From positions 1,259,413 through 1,323,412 of the forward strand of contig NZ_AP014510.1 in NCBI RefSeq assembly GCF_000828675.1: a DNA stretch of 64,000 bases, written 5' to 3'. The notes beneath the pieces were generated by a model. That model worked only from the letters and a program-made list of their open reading frames with translations. It was not told where the DNA came from and made no database searches. Both the position numbers and the translations under genes were made by a program. Of this stretch, positions 16,191 to 24,779 are shown in pieces (positions within the stretch are counted from its first letter, which is position 1; the number at the start of each line of letters is the position of its first letter). This DNA is from Thermotoga profunda AZM34c06 (lineage in GTDB: Bacteria; Thermotogota; Thermotogae; Thermotogales; DSM-5069).

Positions 16191-16559
16191 GTGACAAAGG
16201 TTGGAGATGTCGTGAAGAGCAAAGTAACTCAGATTACAAAATTCGGAGCAATGGTCACACTCGAGAGTGGAGAAGCAGGTTTTATCCATATTTCGAAAAT
16301 AGCAAATCAGTACGTGAAGAACGTTGAGGATTTTCTCAAGCAAGGTCAAGAAATCACTGCAAGAGTCATTGGAAAGACCAAGGATGGTAAGTGGGAACTG
16401 TCTTTGAAGGAGCAGAAGGGATCAGAAAAAGGTTCAGAAGAACAAAAGGGAACAAGCAAGGCTGAGTTTGAGAAGAAACTCGCGAGGTTCATGAAGGAAA
16501 GCGAAAGGAAAATGGCAGAGTATCGAAAAAGGGTTGAGAAAAAGGGTGGGAGGTTCTAA
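16191..16559 (+). CDS. S1-domain RNA-binding protein (YugI/GSP13-like)
   Basis: 122 residues from GTG 16191 behind AAGGAGGGG. One S1 domain fills residues 3-72: VGDVVKSKVTQITKFGAMV, then GEAGFIHISKIA, then a WELSLKE strand. A charged, Lys/Glu-rich helical tail (residues 75-122) has several REK-type repeats. Small S1 proteins of this type (GSP13, YugI, CvfD) bind ribosomes or mRNA and affect translation under stress. Placement after rpmE supports a ribosome-linked role. Its last 4 bases overlap the convergent L,D-transpeptidase gene. Confidence 0.88.
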   Translation: MTKVGDVVKSKVTQITKFGAMVTLESGEAGFIHISKIANQYVKNVEDFLKQGQEITARVIGKTKDGKWELSLKEQKGSEKGSEEQKGTSKAEFEKKLARFMKESERKMAEYRKRVEKKGGRF

Positions 16560-17758
16560 AGAAGGTTTTCAAGCCTTTCAGGAAATGGTTCAACGTTTCT
16601 GATCACAATTACCTTGGTTCCAGTATCTATTAAGGCATCTAAGGTTTCTACATCTTGATTGAGCATACGTACACAACCATGGGAGATTCTTTTTCCGATC
16701 TCCCATGGTTTTGTTGTTCCATGGATACCATACGTTGGATTTGACAATTGGAGAAATCTGGTACCTAAACCATTTATTGGTGAACGTGGTGGTATATACT
16801 CTCCGTACCAGTATAGTGCTGGATCGACTTCTTTTTTCACGATCCAGTAGACACCTGGTGGAGTAGTGTCACTCTTTCCAATGGCAGCTGGAAATGTCCT
16901 GACTAAAACTCCATTGTAATACAACGCAAGACGGGCTGTCATTGTATTTATGACCACCGTTGTCAAGGAACTATTGAATTTGATTTTTGCTAATTTCAAA
17001 ACAGTGCCAGCAATGAGTTTGCTTCCATCTTCTAAGCCATTTGCGATCTCAAGGTCAGCTATTCTAAGACCATATATATTGGCTATTGCCCAAAGAGTTT
17101 CGCCAGACTTGACAACATGCTGATATGGTGGAATCTGCTCAACAACAAAGGGTACAGTGTTTCCTCTGAGAAAATTGGCTATTCCTGCAAGAATAAAGAT
17201 ATCTTTTTCTACCTTATTTTTCAGGCCGTAAGCCAGATCAAACTCAAAAGTGATTTTGTCTATTCCATCCTTGAGTTTATCATCGGTGTAAAGATAAAGA
17301 GTATCCGAATAAGTGAAAGATCTGAACGAGACGTTCTGTAATTTACAGTCTCTCAGTTTCCAACCGTTCGGAATCTTTAGAATAATGTATAATCTTTTGT
17401 TATTTTCGACATCGGTGAATAGAGAAATCTCTGGTTGTGTTCTGTAAGAAGATATTTGTAAAATAGATGGGCTTGTTCCTCTCATGATGCTATGCAGAAT
17501 GTTCTGCCCGAAGATTTCTGGTACAATCCAGTTTGTCCTTGATACATCAAAAGTCAAATTTTGTTCAGAAACTTCCTTGGGTAATCTATGTCCAGTTTGA
17601 GTGAAAATATAACTTTTTAATGGACCTGATTGAGAATACAAAGGTTTCACAGATATCGTTAATTTTTCGTTTTGAAAAGAAACTACTGATAATTCATGAT
17701 CTATTCCAAAGCTCAGCAAGTTCAGATAAAATAGCAAGAGCAATACGGCCTTTTTCAT
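16556..17758 (-). CDS. Exported LysM L,D-transpeptidase (YkuD family)
   Basis: 400 residues. Signal peptide residues 1-19 (MKKAVLLLLFYLNLLSFG); an unassigned beta-rich region about 20-205; LysM at about 213-257 (HVVKSGETLWAIANIYGL); YkuD catalytic domain about 266-386. The active-site set is complete: H346 in GIHGT, then H360 and C362 in ISHGCVRM. It would act in the periplasm, making 3-3 cross-links or attaching protein to peptidoglycan. The start codon lies 65 bases inside the upstream coaBC gene in another frame, so the signal peptide is encoded over the CoaBC C-terminus. No strong ribosome site is seen, which fits coupling to coaBC translation. Confidence 0.92.
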   Translation of the reverse strand: MKKAVLLLLFYLNLLSFGIDHELSVVSFQNEKLTISVKPLYSQSGPLKSYIFTQTGHRLPKEVSEQNLTFDVSRTNWIVPEIFGQNILHSIMRGTSPSILQISSYRTQPEISLFTDVENNKRLYIILKIPNGWKLRDCKLQNVSFRSFTYSDTLYLYTDDKLKDGIDKITFEFDLAYGLKNKVEKDIFILAGIANFLRGNTVPFVVEQIPPYQHVVKSGETLWAIANIYGLRIADLEIANGLEDGSKLIAGTVLKLAKIKFNSSLTTVVINTMTARLALYYNGVLVRTFPAAIGKSDTTPPGVYWIVKKEVDPALYWYGEYIPPRSPINGLGTRFLQLSNPTYGIHGTTKPWEIGKRISHGCVRMLNQDVETLDALIDTGTKVIVIRNVEPFPERLENLL

Positions 17759-18875
17759 CGGGTCCCACTCTCTTTACAATCCCGTCTCTCTTGAAGATAA
17801 TCACATTATTTTGATCGTTCCCCATTGCCTCAGCTTTGTTCGCAATTATCATATCTAAGTTCTTTTTAACCATTTTCTCCTTAGCATATTCCTCAAGAGA
17901 ATCTGTTTCAACGGCAAAACCAACTAAGATTTTGTCCTTTTTTCTCTCACCTAGATATTTCAAAATATCGATCGTCTTTTTCAAAGGTATGTTTAATTCA
18001 TCAGAGTCTTTCTTTATCTTACTCTTACTTATATCAATTGGAGTATAATCAGCAACGGCTGCTGCCATTATTACAGCATCCATTTGATCAAATTTTTTGG
18101 TTACTGCATCAAACATTTGCTGAGCACTCTCGACTCTTATGAATTCATTCACAAAGTGAGGTACACTGAGATTTGTAGGGCCCGAGATCAATGTTACTGT
18201 TGCACCCAAGCGCACCGCCATTTTTGCGAGCTCATAACCCATCTTTCCACTTGATCGATTAGAGATGATTCTAACTGGATCAATCGATTCCCACGTTGGT
18301 CCAGCAGTTATTAACAATTTCATATCTTTCAAAGGTTTTTCACTGTTGAGAATCTCTATAGCTTCCCGTACAAGTTCGTTTTCTGGGTATCTTCCCTTAC
18401 CAAACTCTCCACAAGCAAGGTGCCCTACAGATGGTTCCAGAATCCACCAGCCTCTGTCTCGTAAGATTTGAAGATTAGCTTGAGTTGCAGCATTTTCATA
18501 CATTCTGTAGTTCATCGCAGGTACTAACAATTTTTTGTTCCCATCGTGTGCAAGGCACACCATCGTTAGAAGATTATCTGCTATGCCATGTGCTATCTTT
18601 GCAATTGTATTTGCCGTTGCTGGAGCAACAACAAACACATCTGGCCACTTTGACAGTTCTGTATGTGGTATGAAGCCGTTCTTAATCTCAAAGGCGTTTG
18701 AATCAGAGTAGACTTCACAATTTCCAACGGCCGAGAATAAATCTTTTGAAACGAGTTTTTCGGCACTCTGCGTCATCACTATCTTGAGTTCGTTACCAGA
18801 TTTCCTGAGTGAGCTAACGAGCTCGGCGACTTTGTACAGTGCAATACACCCAGTTATTCCAATGAGTATTTTCAT
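17694..18875 (-). CDS. coaBC: Bifunctional phosphopantothenoylcysteine decarboxylase / phosphopantothenate-cysteine ligase
   Basis: 393 residues. The N-terminal CoaC flavoprotein half (about 1-175) has H71 in PHTELSKW, PAMN (119-122) and C155 in HLACGEFGKGR, the catalytic landmarks. The C-terminal CoaB half (about 185-393) has TAGPTWESIDPVRIISNRSSG and AAAVADYTP, with a lysine-rich KKT segment. It converts phosphopantothenate to phosphopantetheine, two steps of coenzyme A synthesis. It follows rpoZ by one base and precedes the L,D-transpeptidase gene, with which its 3' end overlaps by 65 bases. The yicC-remA-gmk-rpoZ-coaBC order matches that known in Firmicutes. Confidence 0.96.
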   Translation of the reverse strand: MKILIGITGCIALYKVAELVSSLRKSGNELKIVMTQSAEKLVSKDLFSAVGNCEVYSDSNAFEIKNGFIPHTELSKWPDVFVVAPATANTIAKIAHGIADNLLTMVCLAHDGNKKLLVPAMNYRMYENAATQANLQILRDRGWWILEPSVGHLACGEFGKGRYPENELVREAIEILNSEKPLKDMKLLITAGPTWESIDPVRIISNRSSGKMGYELAKMAVRLGATVTLISGPTNLSVPHFVNEFIRVESAQQMFDAVTKKFDQMDAVIMAAAVADYTPIDISKSKIKKDSDELNIPLKKTIDILKYLGERKKDKILVGFAVETDSLEEYAKEKMVKKNLDMIIANKAEAMGNDQNNVIIFKRDGIVKRVGPDEKGRIALAILSELAELWNRS

Positions 18876-18876
18876 A

Positions 18877-19107
18877 TTATTTCACTTCAGGTAGGAGTAT
18901 CTTGAGTATCTCTTCGTTCTTTATTCTTATATAACCTTCCTGAAGTTCTCTGAATGCAATTGAAACTAAATTACCATCTGGTGTTGTAACATACGGTTTT
19001 GCATATTCTTTTAGTGCCTCTGCTCTCTTGGCAACAGCGATGGGTACAGCATATTTGTAAGGTATTCTCTTGGATAGGTAATCATAATCAATAACTGGTT
19101 TACTCAC
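18877..19107 (-). CDS. rpoZ: RNA polymerase omega subunit
   Basis: 76 residues from GTG 19107, with GGAGGTGG placed ideally upstream; a longer in-frame extension to 19155 would run deep into gmk. [27 protein letters not shown] (residues 4-30, positions here only) covers the conserved omega helices. The segment around [14 protein letters not shown] is also typical. Omega latches onto the beta-prime subunit and helps assemble RNA polymerase. The start overlaps the last 8 bases of gmk, and the same neighbour order is widespread in bacteria. Confidence 0.93.
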   Translation of the reverse strand: MSKPVIDYDYLSKRIPYKYAVPIAVAKRAEALKEYAKPYVTTPDGNLVSIAFRELQEGYIRIKNEEILKILLPEVK

Positions 19108-19726
19108 TCTTTCCACCTCCATTTTCAAAAAACTTGTGCAAACCCAGTCGATCAATTACACGTTTGACTTTTAATTGCTCTGCAACAATTATGGAACAAA
19201 GTTGGTCGATCGATTCTTGTAATTGCGCATTGACTATTATATATTCAAAATTCGGTATATAAGAGAGTTCTTTTTTAGCATCTTCAAGTCTTCTATAGAG
19301 ATTTTCTTTGTCTTCTGTACCGCGATTCATCAATCTTTGCTTGAGCACATCAAAAGAAGGTGGAGCAATAAATATATAAACAGCGTCTTTATACTTGTTC
19401 ATCACAGTCATTGCACCTTGTACATCGATGTCGAGCAATACACTCTTGCCATTTTCAATTTGTTCCTCTACAAATTTCTTTGGTGTACCATAATAGTAGT
19501 TATGGACTACTGCCCATTCAAGAAATTCATCACGCTCAATCATATCTCTGAATTTGACAACATCAACAAAGAAATAATCTCTTCCTTCGACTTCATTTGG
19601 TCTCTTGGGTCTGGTGGTACAAGAAACAGAGAATACGACGTTTTTGATTTTCTTCAATGTCGATTCTATAATAGAGGTTTTGCCCACGCCCGATGGTCCG
19701 CTGATAACATACAAAATACCTTTCAC
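19100..19726 (-). CDS. gmk: Guanylate kinase
   Basis: 208 residues. The P-loop GPSGVGKTS is at residues 10-18. The GMP-binding region contains [20 protein letters not shown] (about 34-53), and the lid and C-terminal helices contain [10 protein letters not shown] and YIIVNAQL. It phosphorylates GMP to GDP in the cytoplasm. It starts 4 bases after the remA stop and overlaps rpoZ by 8 bases, inside the conserved yicC-remA-gmk-rpoZ-coaBC string. Confidence 0.96.
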   Translation of the reverse strand: MKGILYVISGPSGVGKTSIIESTLKKIKNVVFSVSCTTRPKRPNEVEGRDYFFVDVVKFRDMIERDEFLEWAVVHNYYYGTPKKFVEEQIENGKSVLLDIDVQGAMTVMNKYKDAVYIFIAPPSFDVLKQRLMNRGTEDKENLYRRLEDAKKELSYIPNFEYIIVNAQLQESIDQLCSIIVAEQLKVKRVIDRLGLHKFFENGGGKSE

Positions 19727-19730
19727 TTTG

Positions 19731-20006
19731 CTACCTCACTTTGTTCAAATTTTCTTCGATCTCTATCATCGATTGTTTGAATCTCTGTGCAATTGTCTCT
19801 GGTTGGATCGCACTGAGTATAATGTGGTTGCTATCTGTAATCAATATAGCCCTTGTTTTCCTGCCATAAGTGGCATCGATGAGTTTTCCTTCGTCTTTGG
19901 CTTCATCTTTGAGTCGTTTCAAAGGAGCAGATTCTGGATTCACAATCGCTATCACACGATCACCCGAAATTACATTACCAAAACCAATGTTGATCAAACC
20001 ATACAT
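19731..20006 (-). CDS. remA: RemA/YlzA-family DNA-binding regulator (DUF370)
   Basis: 91 residues from ATG 20006 ([11 protein letters not shown]); a GTG four codons earlier lies too close to the GGAGGTG site. [20 protein letters not shown] and the [18 protein letters not shown] segment are diagnostic of the RemA/DUF370 family. In Bacillus subtilis RemA activates extracellular-matrix and osmoprotection genes and forms large rings that bind DNA. In this diderm its targets are unknown. Position directly before gmk matches the Firmicute arrangement. Confidence 0.9.
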   Translation of the reverse strand: MYGLINIGFGNVISGDRVIAIVNPESAPLKRLKDEAKDEGKLIDATYGRKTRAILITDSNHIILSAIQPETIAQRFKQSMIEIEENLNKVR

Positions 20007-20028
20007 TGCGGACCACACCTCCTAATGA

Positions 20029-20907
20029 TCATTCGATGTTTTGGATCTGCTCTCTGAATTGAGAGATCAGTACCTTTGCCCTCAACGCATCGTCTATGAT
20101 CCTCTGATCCTGTGATTTAGATAGGATCGTGTTTACCTCCCTGAACATTTCTTGTGCTACAAAATCAAGATGGTTACCAACAGAATCATTTGATTTAAGC
20201 AACTCTTCGGCCTTTTGTAAATGACTTTTCAATCTGGCAAGTTCTTCACGTATATCGGCTCGCTGAACAGCAAAAACCACTGCATTCTCAAGCAAATCTT
20301 CATTGAGTTGTACGTCATTATCAAGCATTCTCTTTACATCCTGTTTGATTTTTTCTTTCATGAGTATAGAAGACTCTTCACTGAATTTAGATATACCATT
20401 CTGTATAACCAGCAATTGCTGAAGTATTTTTTCAAGATCATGTGCTAACCTGGTCCCTTCACTTGTTCTCTCTTCATCGAGTGATTTTAAAGTTTTATCC
20501 AAAACATCTTTTACAATCCCAAAAATCTGCTGTTCTTGTTGTTGAGACAGTTCAAATCTCACAAGATCTCGAAAACGTAAAAGGTTATCTAAGTTGACTG
20601 GCTCTGGTATTCCAAGCTGACCAACGAGATCTTCCAAAGCATCATAGTAACTCTTTGCCAGACCATAATCGACTTTCACTGCATTCAGAGGAGTCAAGAA
20701 TTCCACATATATTCTGAGGGTTATCTTGCCCCTTTTAATAACATTTTGTATCGATTGGATCAGCTCGTTTTCTCTGCTGAACATAAAAGATGGTAATTGA
20801 ATATCTGTGACAAGATATTTTGAATTCAACGACTTTATTTCGCAGACTACTCTATAGCTTTGTTCTATTTTTTCGTATCTTGCATAACCTGTCATGCTTT
20901 TTGGCAA
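20029..20907 (-). CDS. YicC-family endoribonuclease-like protein
   Basis: 292 residues starting at TTG 20907 with GGTGGGG upstream; the alternative ATG four codons in would leave MTGYARYE. The N-terminal SMTGYARYE and VCEIKSLNSKYL (about residues 4-34) define the YicC N-domain. The C-terminal domain (DUF1732) has GTRLAHDL, RADIREELARLKSHL and QEMFREVNTILSKSQD. E. coli YicC is an endoribonuclease affecting small-RNA turnover and stationary-phase survival. A TATAAT box at 20928-20933 just upstream could give this part of the operon its own transcription. Confidence 0.93.
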   Translation of the reverse strand: MPKSMTGYARYEKIEQSYRVVCEIKSLNSKYLVTDIQLPSFMFSRENELIQSIQNVIKRGKITLRIYVEFLTPLNAVKVDYGLAKSYYDALEDLVGQLGIPEPVNLDNLLRFRDLVRFELSQQQEQQIFGIVKDVLDKTLKSLDEERTSEGTRLAHDLEKILQQLLVIQNGISKFSEESSILMKEKIKQDVKRMLDNDVQLNEDLLENAVVFAVQRADIREELARLKSHLQKAEELLKSNDSVGNHLDFVAQEMFREVNTILSKSQDQRIIDDALRAKVLISQFREQIQNIE

Positions 20908-20927
20908 AATATCCCCACCTATGTCCG

Positions 20928-20933
20928 ATTATA
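20928..20933 (-). promoter_or_regulatory. Possible -10 box upstream of yicC
   Basis: Perfect TATAAT on the minus strand, 21 bases before the yicC start, in the 98-base gap after bamA, the only sizeable gap in this long gene run. No good -35 hexamer stands at the right distance. Confidence 0.4.
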
Positions 20934-21005
20934 ACACGTTTCAATCAATCATGGACATCTATCTTTCAAAATGATGCCTATATCTCTCTGTAACTCGTTT
21001 GATCT

Positions 21006-23195
21006 TTAAAAAGCTGCGCCAAAACGGAAGAATGGTTTGAAGTTCTCAAAAGTCCAGTTACCATCAAAGTTGTAGGCCACACCAAAACCAATCACTCCCA
21101 ACATGGGTATTGCAATATCAAGTTCAGGCCCCGCCGTGAAATTGAATCCAGTCTTCCAAAGACTCTCACCTGTACCTCCAATATCGGCAAATGCAAGTAA
21201 ATACATAGGTACAGTCTGTGATTTCAAATCATATCTCAACTCGACACTGCCAAGCCAACCAGCTTTTTGTTCAGTACTTTCCACACCTCTTACAGCATTG
21301 ACACCATAGAACAATATAGTCTCTTGATCAGTTCCAGAAACTCTGTACTTTTCCAAGAACAAACTTGAAGCAAAACCTCTAAATGCTAACGAGAACAAGT
21401 CTTCATATATTGGCACGAAAAATCTTGCGTCGAGTCTTGCCTTCCAGTAATCTCGGTCATCTAATATTCCGAAAAGACCTGCTTTATCCAATCCAAGATA
21501 GAGATATTGACCATTTGTCGCAAAAATTGCGCTATTACGAGTATCATAAGAATAGTTACCTGACAAAATCAGCGTGTTCTCATCGTCACTCAGGTATGAA
21601 TGATATCTATATTCATAAGTTGCACCTATTCCAAAAGCATGACCTTGTGATCTGAGTGTTGTGAAATTTCCACCTATTTTGAAGATGTTTGTTACTGACG
21701 AATCAGAGGTATTATACTCATAGCTGAAGACCGCTCCAAGTGTCGCCGGTAGCTCAAAAGGCTTTCTAATAGAATAATCAAAACTAATGCTCTTTACCGT
21801 CAATCCGAGTTTACCAGTGACAGAAAAACTCTGTCCATACCCAAATGGGTTTGTGGCGCCAAGTGTCACCTCTCCCATAAAACCCTCATACCACGGTCCA
21901 TCAGGAGGGGTCCATGATATACCACCTGTGAAATCGAACTTTCTCTTCTTTTCAGTTATATCTATTGTGACCTTGACTTCAGTTGAATCCATCGTACCTA
22001 CAGGATATGCACTAACAGATTCGAAAAATTTAGTTCGGTTCAAAGCAGATACCGTGTCGTAGAAATCCTGTTTCTTAAGAGATTCTCCCTTTTCAAATGT
22101 GATCAAGTCATTTATAACATACTGCTTGGTCGTTTCAAGGCCTTTGAGTTCTACTTCAGAAATATATTTCTCCAAAACCTGAAATTGCAATACATCACCT
22201 TGTTCTCTTGTTAAAACATACGTCATTGGATAGCCTTTGTTTTCATAATAATCAACAATCGCCTGCATGGATTTGAGAATATCAACGTTGTAGACGATTT
22301 GACCTGGTTTTAGAGCTAAAGAATTTCTGAGTTCTGTCGTTGAAACGAGTTTATTTCCTGTGATTTCAATATCTTTGTAGAATTTACCATCAGATATGAT
22401 TTTTTTCAGAACTACGTTGATCTTCAAAACAGCTGTTTTTTCATCAACACCAGGTACCTCCATCTTTTCAAAATTGATTGCCGTGTCTTTATCAAAGTAT
22501 ACATATTTACTCAGTACACTCATGACAGATGACATATTTTCAACCGTAGGATAACAACGTTTGATGTCTTTAGTAAGGATTCTCAAAAATCCTGGAGTCG
22601 TGTAAAAATCTTTGAGTGTGTCTATCTTTATCTGCTGTCTGATCTTAGAAAAATCTATACCTTCGGTCTCACCTTCAAAATATATTTCCCAAAGCGCATA
22701 CTCAGTTATCTTAAAAACGTAGATATCTTTATCCAAATCCCCACTGACTTCTACCAAGAAATAACCAGCTTCATCAAATTTTTCTTTGATCGCCTGCAGT
22801 GAATCTCTGACTTTTGCAATACTAAGTGCTTTATTTTTTTCAAGCTTCACGACCGACTCCAGATCAGCCTTTTTAACCAGTTCTGGCCCAACAAGATCTA
22901 TTCTCCACCCTTTCACAACGGGATTTTCCTGAACATTAATCTGAAGCACATATCCATTAATTGATGAAATCATTTTTGGTTCAAGAGAAGAAAAATAACC
23001 TGTATCGAAAATCTTTTTGAGAAGTTCCTGAACCCCTTGATCCGTCAATTCAACATTCAGATAGTCTCTTGCAACGGCAATCAGTTCCGAAGATTCAACA
23101 GTTTCAAGCCCCGTGAAAACAAGATTACTTATAACTACCGCGCTTAGTACGCAAGATATTAGGACTAAAAACAAAAAAGTTAACACCAACCTCAT
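21006..23195 (-). CDS. bamA: BamA/Omp85-family outer-membrane protein assembly factor
   Basis: 729 residues. A signal peptide (residues 1-19) precedes POTRA repeats across about 20-400, for example VISNLVFTGLETVESSELIA at 21-40 and ITGNKLVSTTELRNSLALKPGQIVY in the middle. A beta-barrel of alternating hydrophobic strands fills about 400-729, and the last residue is Phe (FRFGAAF), the usual signal for outer-membrane insertion. It is the core of the machinery folding outer-membrane (toga) proteins. It starts within the 3' end of the HATPase gene (4-base overlap), an unexpected partner; more usual neighbours such as skp or lpx genes are absent here. Confidence 0.93.
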   Translation of the reverse strand: MRLVLTFLFLVLISCVLSAVVISNLVFTGLETVESSELIAVARDYLNVELTDQGVQELLKKIFDTGYFSSLEPKMISSINGYVLQINVQENPVVKGWRIDLVGPELVKKADLESVVKLEKNKALSIAKVRDSLQAIKEKFDEAGYFLVEVSGDLDKDIYVFKITEYALWEIYFEGETEGIDFSKIRQQIKIDTLKDFYTTPGFLRILTKDIKRCYPTVENMSSVMSVLSKYVYFDKDTAINFEKMEVPGVDEKTAVLKINVVLKKIISDGKFYKDIEITGNKLVSTTELRNSLALKPGQIVYNVDILKSMQAIVDYYENKGYPMTYVLTREQGDVLQFQVLEKYISEVELKGLETTKQYVINDLITFEKGESLKKQDFYDTVSALNRTKFFESVSAYPVGTMDSTEVKVTIDITEKKRKFDFTGGISWTPPDGPWYEGFMGEVTLGATNPFGYGQSFSVTGKLGLTVKSISFDYSIRKPFELPATLGAVFSYEYNTSDSSVTNIFKIGGNFTTLRSQGHAFGIGATYEYRYHSYLSDDENTLILSGNYSYDTRNSAIFATNGQYLYLGLDKAGLFGILDDRDYWKARLDARFFVPIYEDLFSLAFRGFASSLFLEKYRVSGTDQETILFYGVNAVRGVESTEQKAGWLGSVELRYDLKSQTVPMYLLAFADIGGTGESLWKTGFNFTAGPELDIAIPMLGVIGFGVAYNFDGNWTFENFKPFFRFGAAF

Positions 23196-23746
23196 TGAGA
23201 CACCTCCTCTGTGACGCTTTTTTCAAGTTCTTCAATTATTTGATAGACAAACTTTATAGCAGAAGGCGAATAAAGATCTTTCAATAATTCTTTGAGTTGA
23301 GCATTGGATATAAAATAAGATCTTCCATCCTTAGATCTATACACCGTTAATTCTACATCATTCGAAGATATAAGCAATGTAGAAATTGAATCCGATAACT
23401 CTCCAATCTCTTGACAATCAACATGGCTTGTATCAAAACAGGCTTTAACTATTGTACCAACACCTTTGGTGCTTTTTATCTGTGTACTCCCACCGGTCGC
23501 TTCGGTTGCCTGTTTCAAGAAAGGTAAACCAAGCCCAACTCTTCTCACACGAGGATCTCGTGTCGTGTAAAATGGATCGAATATTTTGGAGAGTTGTTCT
23601 TGATCCATGCCTTTTCCATTGTCTTCAACTTGAAAACAAAACCAGTTTTTGTTCTGTTCAATCTTCAGAGTCACTTTGCTTGCACCCGCATTGAAAGAAT
23701 TCTGTACGATATCCATTATGTGATCAGATATCGTCCTCAATCCCAT
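23192..23746 (-). CDS. Stand-alone histidine-kinase-type ATPase (HATPase_c) protein
   Basis: 184 residues. The N-box is at the very start (DIVQNSFNAGASKV, about 12-25). The G1 box VEDNGKGMD (about 37-45), the FDPFYTTRDP F-box (about 53-62) and GLGLPFLKQATEATGG (about 69-84) complete a GHKL ATP-binding fold. No dimerisation/phospho-acceptor domain precedes it, so it is not a conventional sensor kinase. Residues about 105-184 resemble no known domain. It overlaps the PHP gene upstream by 10 bases and bamA downstream by 4. It may work as a kinase on a partner protein in the cassette. Confidence 0.85.
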   Translation of the reverse strand: MGLRTISDHIMDIVQNSFNAGASKVTLKIEQNKNWFCFQVEDNGKGMDQEQLSKIFDPFYTTRDPRVRRVGLGLPFLKQATEATGGSTQIKSTKGVGTIVKACFDTSHVDCQEIGELSDSISTLLISSNDVELTVYRSKDGRSYFISNAQLKELLKDLYSPSAIKFVYQIIEELEKSVTEEVSQ

Positions 23747-24450
23747 ATCGAAAGAACCTTCTCTCTACTTGGCATGGATAAGACATCGAATAACTCTTTG
23801 AGGTTCAAATCTTCTATTGCAAATCTTGTAAATCTACAGCCTATTTCATCGGGAGCGTGGGCATCTGAACTGCTCAATACAACAAATCCCGATTTGATAC
23901 CTTGAATCCAACCTTCTTTGCTACGTGCCTCAGCCAGTTTAACTCGATCATCTTTTGGAAAGACACCAAGTTGGTATAACACACCAAACCGTCTTTCAAT
24001 ATGCGCATAAACTGGTATTCCTTCGTAAGAGCAAATGATATCTACAAGATCAGTGAGCGATAGTTGTAAAGCAAGACCCAGGAAATCTTCTTCAAGATTT
24101 TGAAATTCGTCTTGTTCATTTACAATTATTTGATATCCCATCAACTCGGGATCATAAGTGGTTTTAGGTAAGAATTTTTTGACAAAATCACATAGATTTG
24201 AAGCCGCTTCAATTGAATGAAAATAAGCAAGTACATGTACTTCCTCAAAAGAGGTGAGTTCCACGCCAGGAATAAAAAAACCATTGATTCTCTTTGCGAA
24301 GCTTACCAGATTGCGACAAGAATTATGATCTGTTATGGAAATTATATCCATTTGTTTTTCTTTAATCTTTTGAGATATGACGCTTGGTACCATCGTTATT
24401 TGAGCGCAAGGTGAAAGACATGAATGCACATGAAGATCTGCTTTTATCAT
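23737..24450 (-). CDS. PHP-domain metal-dependent phosphoesterase
   Basis: 237 residues. Motif HVHSCLSPCA (about 7-16) supplies the first metal ligands, ITDHNSC (about 40-46) the second, and SSDAHAPDEIG (about 197-207) the last, as in PHP phosphoesterases related to TrpH/YciV. A QEDF-rich segment (about 105-125) lies between. Members hydrolyse phosphate esters or 3',5'-bisphosphates; the substrate here is unknown. Overlaps of 4 and 10 bases with its neighbours tie it to the DRTGG/HATPase cassette, suggesting a signalling rather than purely metabolic role. Confidence 0.87.
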   Translation of the reverse strand: MIKADLHVHSCLSPCAQITMVPSVISQKIKEKQMDIISITDHNSCRNLVSFAKRINGFFIPGVELTSFEEVHVLAYFHSIEAASNLCDFVKKFLPKTTYDPELMGYQIIVNEQDEFQNLEEDFLGLALQLSLTDLVDIICSYEGIPVYAHIERRFGVLYQLGVFPKDDRVKLAEARSKEGWIQGIKSGFVVLSSSDAHAPDEIGCRFTRFAIEDLNLKELFDVLSMPSREKVLSIWD

Positions 24451-24779
24451 GATTTAATCCCAATTGAATATAACAAACCCGCAACCTCAAAAGGAGATTT
24501 GCTGGTTTTTAGCAAACATATACCTTCATGTTCTGCCTTGACAATGGTTTCTTGTGGGTATTTGTGATCGTTACACAGAACTATTGCTTTTATACCAGAA
24601 ATAGCCGCCACTGCAACGATATTCACATGTGATTGCACAGTTACCCAAATTGAAGAAGGTTTTGCATGTGACATAACCTCGCTGAGAAGATCTCCACTAC
24701 AACCATAGAGTATTTCTTGCTCGCAATTTCCACAGCAAACTTCCAATCCCAATCTTTCTACAACTTGAGAAATTTTCAT
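24447..24779 (-). CDS. DRTGG-domain protein, cysteine-containing
   Basis: 110 residues forming one small alpha/beta domain. GDLLSEVMSHAKPSSIWVT (about 29-47) is the DRTGG-family signature region, followed by AVAAISGIKAIVLCND and a KAEHEGICLL strand. Unlike its paralogue two genes upstream it carries a cysteine cluster near the N-terminus (C15, C16, C19, C27), which could bind metal or be redox-active. DRTGG domains occur with CBS domains and in phosphotransacetylases as presumed regulatory modules. Four-base overlaps on both sides indicate coupled translation. Confidence 0.8.
   Translation of the reverse strand: MKISQVVERLGLEVCCGNCEQEILYGCSGDLLSEVMSHAKPSSIWVTVQSHVNIVAVAAISGIKAIVLCNDHKYPQETIVKAEHEGICLLKTSKSPFEVAGLLYSIGIKS

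Noticed and set aside
16059-16349. 96-codon frame antisense to rpmE and the S1 gene
   Set aside because: Shadow of two well-supported genes on the other strand.
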